Assembly (NCBI GenBank): GCA_944989445.1
Contig: CALYLW010000015.1
Span: 3,259,038 to 3,323,037, forward strand
Length of the DNA: 64,000 bases
Origin: Ampullaceana balthica
Taxonomy: Eukaryota; Mollusca; Gastropoda; Lymnaeidae
Direction of reading: 5' to 3'
Every line of letters starts with the position of its first letter. Position 1 is the stretch's first letter. The translations under genes were made by a program, and so were the position numbers. This document shows, in pieces, positions 56,441-64,000 of this stretch. The notes under the pieces are model-generated. The model searched no databases and was not told where the DNA came from. It was given only the letters and a program-made list of their open reading frames with translations.

Positions 56441-57676
56441 AAAGACCCTTCAATTTATTTTGGGATTTCTGACTCAGTTTCTGGCTTGGTTTCAATCATA
56501 CTTATCTAACAGATCACAGGTGAGACCTGTAAATGGCTGTATCTCTCATAGAGCGGACTTGGTTTATGGTGTGCCTCAAGGCTCCGTTTTAGGTCCGGTT
56601 CTTTTCGTAATGTATACAAGGCCACTAATTCTACTGCTCGAAAAGCATTCAGTTAAAAGCCAATCATTTGCAAATGATACTCAGCTATACACTCACACTG
56701 ATCCCTCTGATATCGACTCCACCGTCCAATTGATGCAGCAGTTCATTGGTGAGGTAAAGTCTTGGATGACTTTCAGTAAGCTCAAGCTGAATGACGATAA
56801 GACAGAAGCACTCCTATTTTGAAACAATAAATTACGCAGAACTTTGTCTCTTCCTAATTCTATTCAGGTGGCTAGTTCTGATACACTGTTCAAAACATCG
56901 ACTAAGAATCTTGGCTACATTATTTCTGACAACATGTCTACGACAAAATTAAACAATCACATATGTCGCTCTGCCTACAGCGCCATTCGTCATATCAGCT
57001 CATTCCGTCATTACTTAACAGTTAGTGCAACAAAAACTCTAGTCTGTGCTCTTGTTCTAGCTAGCATTGATTATTGCAATTCTCTCCTGTCAGGTGCGCC
57101 AAAACAATGATTTGAAAAACTACAGAAAATTCAAAATTCAGCTGCCAGATGAATTCTTAAGGCAAAAAAACATGACCATGTTAGTTCGCTACTTTACTCA
57201 CTTCATTGGCTACCTATACAAGTTCGAATTGATTACAAACTGGCTGTTCTCTGTCACAACTTCTTTTCTGACTCATCTCCTTCCTATCTTACTGAACTTC
57301 TGTCGGTCTACTCACCCAGTCGTCAGCTACGCTCTTCTGCAGACACACGTATTCTCTTTGTTCCTAAGACGCGAACTAAAACTTTTGGCGAAAGTCATTA
57401 TCTTTTTGTGCAGCCAAACAATGGACTTCTCAACCATTACACATCCGTAGTATTCCAATGTAAATGTATTTACAAAATTAATGAAACAACAATTATTTTA
57501 ATGATTAGCGTAGCTTATGTGTAATGTACTGTCCATTATGTTGTTATTATGGTATGAATGGTTATTTAATTATTATATGTATGTTACGATCTCCATGTAA
57601 AGCGCTGTGAGCCCGGTTCCTTACTTGGATAGAGCGCTATATAAATTATCAATTATTATTATTATTATTATTATTA
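56441..57676 (+). mobile_element. 5'-truncated L2-like LINE in the satellite
   Basis: Begins abruptly after a satellite unit (GGTGTTTAAG), runs through RT and C-terminal sequence, and ends in a 3' UTR with GTAAAGCGCTGTGAGCCCGG, AGCGCTATATAAATTATC and an (ATT)n tail, after which satellite resumes (AAGAGCTGCTAG). Confidence 0.93.
56460..57450 (+). pseudogene. L2-like LINE reverse transcriptase, three in-frame TGA stops
   Basis: One frame carries FLAWFQSYLSNRSQVRPVNG, YGVPQGSVLGPVLFVMYTRP (block 4), SFANDTQLYTH (block 5; the catalytic FADD reads FAND), WMTFSKLKLNDDKTEALLF (block 6), then TGA at 56,820, then LFKTSTKNLGYIISDNMSTT (block 7) and ALVLASIDYCNSLLSGAPKQ, TGA at 57,108, FEKLQKIQNSAAR, TGA, then HVSSLLYSLHWLPIQVRIDY and YSPSRQLRSS. 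No frameshift is needed to follow it to near the C-terminus. The loss of one catalytic Asp and three stops make it inactive. Confidence 0.9.
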
Positions 57677-60290
57677 AGAGCTGCTAGATTTAGGTCTTTA
57701 AGAGTGACGCTAATATGAGGTATTTACGAGAATCTATGATATGAGGTATTTAAGAGCTACTGTGATAGGAAGGTAGAGGAGGTCTTTAAGTGCTGCTGTT
57801 ATATGTGGTCTTTAAAAGCTGCTGTGATATGATGTATGTAACAGCAGCTGTGATATGACGCCTTTAAGAGCTGCTGTGACAGGAAGGTAGTGGAGGTCTT
57901 TAAGAGTTGCTGTAATATAAGGTATTTACGAGCTGCTGTGATATGATTTCCTTAAGAGATGCTGTGATAGGAAGGTAGGGGGGTATTCAAGAATTGCTGT
58001 GATATCAGGTCTTTAAGAGCTGCAATGATATGATGTTTTTAAGTGCTGCTGTGATATGTCTTTAAGAGCATCTGTGATATAAGGTCTCTAAGAGCTGCTG
58101 TGATATCAGATCTTTAAGAGCTGATGTGACATAAGGCCGTTAAGAGATGATGTGATATGAGGTCTTTAAGGGCTGCTGTAATAGGAAGGTAGTAGAGGTC
58201 TTTAAGAGCTGCTGTGATATGAGGTCTTTAAGAGTTTCTGTGATATGAGGTCTTTAAGAGCTGTCATGCTATAAGGCCTTCAAGAGATGCTGTGGTATGA
58301 GGTATTATAGAGCTGATGTGATAGGAATGTATTGGAGGTCTTTAAGAGCTGCTATGATATGAGGTCTTTCAGAGTTGCTGTGATATGAAGTCTTTAAGAG
58401 CTGCTGTAATATGAGATCTTTAAGAGTTGATGTGATATAAGGTCTTTGAGAGCTTAAGTGATATGTGGTCTTTAAGAACTGCTGTGATATAAGGTCTTTA
58501 AGAGCTGCTGTGATATCAGGTCTTTAAGGGCTGATGTGATATAAGGCCTTTAAGAGATGATGTGATATGAGGTCTTTAAGAGCTGCTGTGATAGGAAGGT
58601 AGTAGAGGTTTATAAGAACTGCTGTGATATGAGGTCTTTAAGAGCTGCTGTAATATGAGGTCTTTAAGAGCTGATGTGATATAAGGTCTTTTATAGCTTA
58701 TGTGAAATGAGGTCTTTAAGAGATGTTGTGATATAAGGTCTTTAAGATCTGCTGTGATATGAGGTCTTTAAAAGCTGCTGTTATATGAGGTTTTTAAGAG
58801 CTGCTATGATATGAGGTCTTTGAGAGTTACTGTGATATTAGGTCTTTAAGAGCTGGTGTCTTATGAGTTCTTTAAGAGCTTTTGTGATATGAGTTCTTTA
58901 AGCGCTGCTGTGATATGAGGTCTTTAAGAGTTGCTGTGGTATGAGGTCTTTAAGAGCTTCTGTGATATGAGGTCTTTAAGAGATGTGATATGAGGTCTTT
59001 AAGAGCTGCTATGATGTGAGGTCTTTCAGAGTTACTGTGATATTAGGTCTTTAAGAGCTGCTGTAATATGAGGTCTTTTATAGCTGATGTGATATAAGGT
59101 CTTTAAGAGCTTAAGTTATATGATGTCTTTAAGAGCTGCTGTGATATGTCTTAAAGAGCTGTTTTGATATGTGGTCTTTAAGAACTGCTGTGACATAAGG
59201 TCTTTAAGAGCTGGTGTCTTATGAGGTCGTTAAGAGCTGGTGTCTTATGAGGTCTTTAAGAGCTTTTGTGATATGAGGTCTTTAAGAGCTTCTGTGAAAT
59301 GAGGTCTTTAAGTGATGTGATATGAGGTCTTTAAGAGTTGCTGTGATGTGAGGTCTTTAAGAGCTGCTTTGATGTGAGGTCTTTTAGAGCTGATGTGATA
59401 TAAGGTCTTTAAGAGCTTAAGTTATATGTGGTCTTTAAGAGCTGCTGTGTTATGTCTTTAAGAGCTGTTGTGATATGTGGTCTTTAAGAACTGCTGTGAT
59501 ATAAGGTCTTTAAGTGCTGGTGTCTTATGAGGTCTTTAAGAGCTTTTGTGATATGAGTTCTTTAAGAGCTGCTGTGATATGAGGTCTTTAAGAGTTGCAG
59601 TGGTATGAGGTCTTTAAGAGCTTCTTTGATATGCGGTCTTTAAGAGATGTGATATGAGCTCTTTAAGAGTTGCTGTGATGTGAGGTCTTTAAGAGCTTCT
59701 GTTATATGAGGTCTTTACGAGCTTCTGTTATATGAGGTCTTTAAGAGCTGCTGTAATATGAGGTCTTTAAGAGCTGCTGTAATATGAGGTCTTTAAGAGC
59801 TGCTGTAATATGAGGTCTTTAAGAGCTTCTGTTATATGAGGTCTTTAAGAGCTCCCTGTGATATGAGATCTTTAAGAGCTGGTGTCATATGCGATCTTTA
59901 GAGCTGCTATGATATGAGGTCTTAAAGAGCTGCTGTGATAGAAAGGAAGTGGAGTTCTTTAATTGCTTCTATGATATGAGGTCTTTAAAGCTGCTGTGAT
60001 ATGATGTCTTTAAGAGCTGCTGTGATATAAGGTCTTTAAGAACTGCTGTGATATGAGGTCTTTAAGAGCTGCTGTGATATAAGGTCTTTAAGAACTGCTG
60101 TGATATGAGGTCTTTAAGAGCTGGTGTCATATGAGGTCTTTAAGATTTCCTGTGATATGATGTCTTGACGAGCTGCTGTGATATGAGGTCTTTAAGAGGT
60201 TCTTTGAAATGAGGTCTTTAATAGCTGCTGTTATATGAGGTCTTTAAGAGCTGCTGTGATATGAGGTCTTTAAGAGCTGCTGCGATATGA

Positions 60291-61322
60291 TTTCATTTCC
60301 TTATTCTCTATACAATGCGAACTGGACCTAGAATGTTTTGTACTTTATGTAGTCTTTGCAGCTCGACTTTCTTATTCAGAAAGGAAAGCAATTGACCCAG
60401 TGCACGAAGATGACAGAAATAGGATGACAACCGTTAGCATATTCAGTCACGTCTTCATACATGTAATTTAGTATGTTTGGATAAAAAAAAACTTCTGATT
60501 CTAAACCGATCTACTTAATTTATTACAATATATTTGTACACATTTTTATTACAAATTAATATTAATGTTATAAAATAAACAACAACTTTCACTAACGATA
60601 ACAATTGAAATGTATTGCATTTGATACATGGGGTTAGAGGCTACTTAACATGTAATTAATTTCATTTTAGTCCATCAATATACGTTTAGTTTAGCCTGAA
60701 TGTGAGAAAATGTTTTAGTCCATCAATATACGTTTAGTTTAGCCTGAATGTGAGAAAATCGTTTTCAAATATGGGTCCGTGCATCTAGAAAACACTAACG
60801 AAGTTTACATGTAAACGTAGACAAAAACCATGTTCAAACACACATTTACATTTGTTGTTATATAATCTTATGTACATGATTTCAATATTAACAAAAAAAT
60901 CAGATTTGATACTCCAGGGCATCTTAAGATTTGCGATTAAATTTTTAGTTGTATAACTGCATTCTAATCATCCGGTGTCCTTATCTAAAGGAACTATTAT
61001 GTATAGGTATCTGATATGTCCCTTTTATATCTTTTTTCTCAATAATGGAATAATTGTTTCTAAAGAGATTCTCAAAAAAACCAAACGAAGAATGTGTGTT
61101 TTTATCATGAGTTAAATCGAAACAAATAGCCAGAACTGCATGAAAACTGTCAATTGATTCGCATGGGATATGAATTCTTGAAAATGTCTATAGATGAAAT
61201 CAACTGAATGGAAACACAGTTTTATTATCAATAAACAATGTATATGAATAAATTAATAACATAAATGTAACGTTATTCTTTTATGCTTATAAACGTCTCA
61301 TTGACATATGATATTAATAGTC
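60291..61322. other. AT-rich unique stretch with a 48-bp duplication
   Basis: No gene recognised. A perfect 48-bp tandem duplication starts TTTTAGTCCATCAATATACG at 60,665 and 60,713. This is the first non-satellite DNA right of the field. Confidence 0.7.
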
Positions 61323-61548
61323 ATCAAACCATATCATTATTTGACAGTTATAGGACCAAATATATCATTATTTGACAGTTGTGTGACCAAATATATCATT
61401 AGTTGACAGCTATGGGTCCAAATATATCATTAGTTGACAGCTATGGGTCCAAATATATCATTAGTTGACAGCTATGGGTCCAAATATATCATTAGTTGAC
61501 AGCTATGGGTCCAAATATATCATTAGTTGACAGCTATTGGACCAAAGA
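61323..61548 (+). repeat. 31-bp minisatellite, ~7 copies
   Basis: Unit contains AAATATATCATTAGTTGACA followed by GCTATGGGTCC. The central copies are identical and the outer ones diverged (ATTTGACAGTT). 61,549-61,857 shows nothing further. Confidence 0.96.
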
Positions 61549-61857
61549 TATATTTGTAATATTAAAATTAAATAGTTGATGACACAACATAAAAATAATA
61601 CTTGAGAATAAATGAAAAACATTTAGTATATTTGATAACATCATTGGACAAGGGGGCAGGGGAGTTAACACACACACAAAGAGTTTTAACTTTTAAGATA
61701 ATGCCAAATGTTCCATCGCTTTACGTATTCCTTCATGCAGCATACTTGCAGTCGTGAAAAGTTCAACAATACTTGTGTCTAATACCTGATCGTGTTGGGC
61801 GACACACATAAATTATGTCAACAAGATTGGGCAGGTATGAATACGTTTGAAAATTGT

Positions 61858-62985
61858 TGACATGGGAAGGGGGTAAATTCAAGTTGAAATTGGGGGAGAG
61901 TTCACTTGACATGGGGAGTAGGCGAGTTCAGTTCGACATGGATAGGAGGAAAGTTCACCTGACCTGGGGAGGGGGAGAGTTCAATTTGACTTGGGGAGGG
62001 GGAGAGTTCAATTTGACACGAGAGGGGCGGGTGGAGAGTTCACGTGACATAGTGAGGGGGATAGTTCAATTTGACATAGGGAGGGCGGGTGTTCATGTGA
62101 CATGGGGAGGGGGAAAGTTCACGTGACATGGGGAGGGGGAATTTCACGTGACATAGGGAGGGGGAAAGCTCACGTGACATTGGGAGGGGGAGAGTTCATT
62201 TTTACATAGGGAGGGGAAGAGTTCACGTGACATGGGGAGGGGGAGAGTTCAATTTGATATGGGGAGGGGGCGAGAGTTCACGTGACATGGGGAGGGGGAG
62301 ATTTCACGTGTCATGGGGAGGGGGAGAGTTCATTTTGACATTGGGAGGGGGAAATTTCATGTGACTTGGGGAGAGTGAGAGTTCACGTGCCAGTGGGAGG
62401 GGGAGAATTTACGTGACATGGGGAGGGGGAGAGTTCACCTGACATGGGGATGGGGAGAGTTCACGTGACATGGGGAGGGGAAGAGTTCACGTGACATGGG
62501 GAGGGGAGAGCTCAATATGACATGTGGAGGGGGAGATTTCACGTGACATGGGGAGGGGGAAGCGCACGTGACATTGGGAGGGGGAGAGTTCATTTTGACA
62601 TAGCGAGGGGGAGAGTTCACGTGACATGGGGAGGGGAAGAGTTCAATTTTCTATTAGGAGGGAGAGAGTACACGATACATGGGTTGGGAGAGAGTACACG
62701 TGACATAGGGAGGGAGAGAGTTCACGTGACATGGGAAGGGGGAGAGTTCAATTTGATATGGGGAGAGATAGAGCTCAATTTGACATGGGGAGTTTGAGAA
62801 TTCAATTTTCTGTTAGGAGGGAGAGAGTACACGATACATGGGTTGAGAGAGAGTACACGTGACATGGGGAGGGAGAGAGTTCACGTGACATGGGGAGGCG
62901 GAGAGTTCAATTTGATATGGGGAGGGGGAGAGAGTTCACGTTAAATGGGGAGGGGGAGAGTTCAATTGACATGGGGAGTGCGTGA
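61858..62985 (+). repeat. 26-bp purine-rich minisatellite with CACGTG
   Basis: About 42 units near GTTCACGTGACATGGGGAGG plus GGGAGA. Two kinds alternate irregularly: TTCACGTGAC units, of which roughly 15-20 keep the E-box CACGTG, and TTCAATTTGAC units. Each has a GGGGAGGGGG-type G-tract on the plus strand. Open frames on both strands (61,854-62,126; 62,435-62,620; 62,522-62,797) are repeat artefacts. Confidence 0.97.
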
Positions 62986-63120
62986 AGGGGTCAAGATTTA
63001 TTGATGTCAACAATTGTTTACATTGTTTTACCTCTTACAATAAATTATGTAATTTATGTTAAATTGTCAAGTTTTTGTCATGTTAGTAATAGTGTTTAGT
63101 CATTAAATTAGACCTTATTA

Positions 63121-63232
63121 GGTGATTTCTAGGCATGATTAAGGTGGGTGATTTCTAGGCACGATTAAGGTAGGTGATTTCTGGGCACGATAAAGGTATT
63201 TGATTTCTAGGCATGATTAAGGTAGGTCATTT
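63121..63232 (+). repeat. 26-bp tandem repeat, ~4 copies
   Basis: Unit GTGATTTCTAGGCATGATTA plus AGGTAG at 63,122, 63,148, 63,174 and 63,200. Confidence 0.95.
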
Positions 63233-63271
63233 TGTTAATACTGGAAGAAGACTCTTCCAAGTCTTATCCTA

Positions 63272-64000
63272 ACTTGCCTAGGTCCATCAAGTTTAAATTG
63301 CTTAGGCCCATCAAGTTTAACTTGCCTAGGTCCATCAAGTTTAACTTGCCTAGGTCCATCAAGTTTAACTTGCCTAGGTCCATCAAGTTTAACTTGCCTA
63401 GGTCCATCAAGTTTAACTTGCCTAGGTCCATCAAGTTTAACTTGCCTAGGTCCATCAAGTTTGACTTGCCTATGCCCATCAAGTTTAACTTGCCTAGGTC
63501 CATCAAGTTTAACTTGCCTAGGTCCATCAAGTTTAACTTGCCTATGCCCATCAAGTTTAACTTGCCTAGGTCCATCAAGTTTAACTTGCCTAGGTCCATC
63601 AAGTTTAACTTGCCTAGGTCCATCAAGTTTAACTTGCCTAGGTCCATCAAGTTTAACTTTCCTATGCCCATCAAGTTTAACTTGTCTAGGTCCATCAAGT
63701 TTAAATTGCCTAGGTCCATCAAGTTTAACTTGCCTAGGTCCATCAAGTTTAACTTGCCTAGGTCCATCAAGTTTAACTTGCCTAGGTCCATCAAGTTTAA
63801 CTTGCCTAGGTCTATCAAGTTTAACTTGCCTAGGTCCATCAAGTTTAACTTGTCTAGGTCTATCAAGTTTAACTTGCCTAGGTCCATCAAGTTTAACTTG
63901 CCTAGGTCTATCAAGTTTAACTTGCCTAGGTCCATCAAGTTTAGCTTGCCTATGCCCATCAAGTTTAACTTGTCTAGGTCCATCAAGTTTAAATTGCCTA
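63272..64000. repeat. 24-bp minisatellite running off the window, ~30 copies
   Basis: Unit CCATCAAGTTTAACTTGCCT plus AGGT. Being 8 codons long, the minus strand reads (LNLMDLGK)n without stops over 240 codons. Variants include CTATGCCCATC and TTGTCTAGG. The open frame has no other protein features, and its true end is outside the window. Confidence 0.95.

Larger units (their letters stand above)
42630..60290. repeat. 26-bp satellite field, 17.7 kb
   Basis: One satellite family fills this span except for four transposon insertions. The shoulder consensus is GATATGAGGTCTTTAAGAGC plus TGCTGT. The shoulders (42,630-46,400 and 51,640-60,290) are heterogeneous, with unit variants, small indels and a recurrent longer unit in which GATAGGAAGGTAGTGGAGGT replaces GATATGAGGT. 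The core (46,400-51,640) is a distinct homogeneous subfamily. No reading frame persists. Confidence 0.98.

Noticed and set aside
56820..57160. Recoded TGA (selenocysteine or alternative code) in the L2-like LINE
   Set aside because: The other LINEs and hATs here use standard stops, this copy also has a mutated catalytic box, and no SECIS-like context was noted. Ordinary decay is simpler.
61854..62797. Gly/Arg/Trp-rich proteins from the 26-bp minisatellite
   Set aside because: Frames are short, shift between units and have no start context. They result from the scarcity of stop codons in purine-rich repeats.

Overview
This is eukaryotic, almost certainly animal, repeat-dominated DNA. It is AT-rich, has introns with GT/AG borders in one decayed gene, and is packed with hAT DNA transposons, several classes of non-LTR retrotransposon (LINE) and at least a dozen minisatellite or satellite arrays. 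The mix of L2/CR1-like LINEs with ATT-repeat tails, a Tx1/L1-like LINE, hAT-derived MITEs and very long minisatellites resembles mollusc (gastropod-type) genomes, but that is inference; no taxon-diagnostic gene is present. I see no intact host protein-coding gene, tRNA or rRNA gene. Almost every protein-like stretch is a transposase or reverse-transcriptase remnant. || Layout. 1-4,146: AT-rich, with a TTC microsatellite, two small MITEs and a diverged ~0.66-kb tandem duplication. 4,147-5,744: hAT element with near-complete ends and a broken ZBED5/SCAND3-like transposase. 6,445-8,505: candidate foldback element with a SINE-like insert. 8,760-11,060: GTF2IRD2-like hAT carrying a LINE fragment, abutting a piece of another hAT. 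12,104-17,470: a multi-exon coiled-coil gene, now a pseudogene, whose early exon has been blown up into a 2-kb, 25-bp satellite. 17,480-25,450: a pile-up of four hAT elements, one nested in another, with a CRE-containing minisatellite between them. 26,430-28,588: LINE debris, a 32-bp repeat, a very homogeneous 59-bp satellite and a short coding-like fragment. 29,176-33,700: a Tx1/L1-like LINE inserted in a long-TIR MITE, a 42-bp minisatellite and a complete copy of that MITE. 35,724-38,029: hAT element with perfect 8-bp target duplication, filled with LINE fragments. 38,912-41,491: hAT nested in the end of another hAT. 42,630-60,290: a 17.7-kb satellite field of 26-bp units with a highly homogeneous 5.2-kb core and degenerate shoulders; the shoulders, not the core, carry four transposon insertions. 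61,323-64,000: four further minisatellites, the last running off the window. || How the parts relate. Nothing here looks like a working operon or pathway; the logic is evolutionary. Transposons land in satellites and in each other, satellites are born inside coding sequence (an exon at 12.2 kb, a transposase at 44.7 kb), and array cores are homogenised while edges decay. The best candidates for a second look are the 19-copy in-frame 27-bp expansion inside a hAT dimerisation domain (44,736-45,248), the core/shoulder structure of the 26-bp satellite, the exon-derived 25-bp satellite, and minisatellites whose every unit carries a transcription-factor palindrome (CRE at 21.8-22.1 kb; CACGTG E-box at 61.9-63.0 kb).
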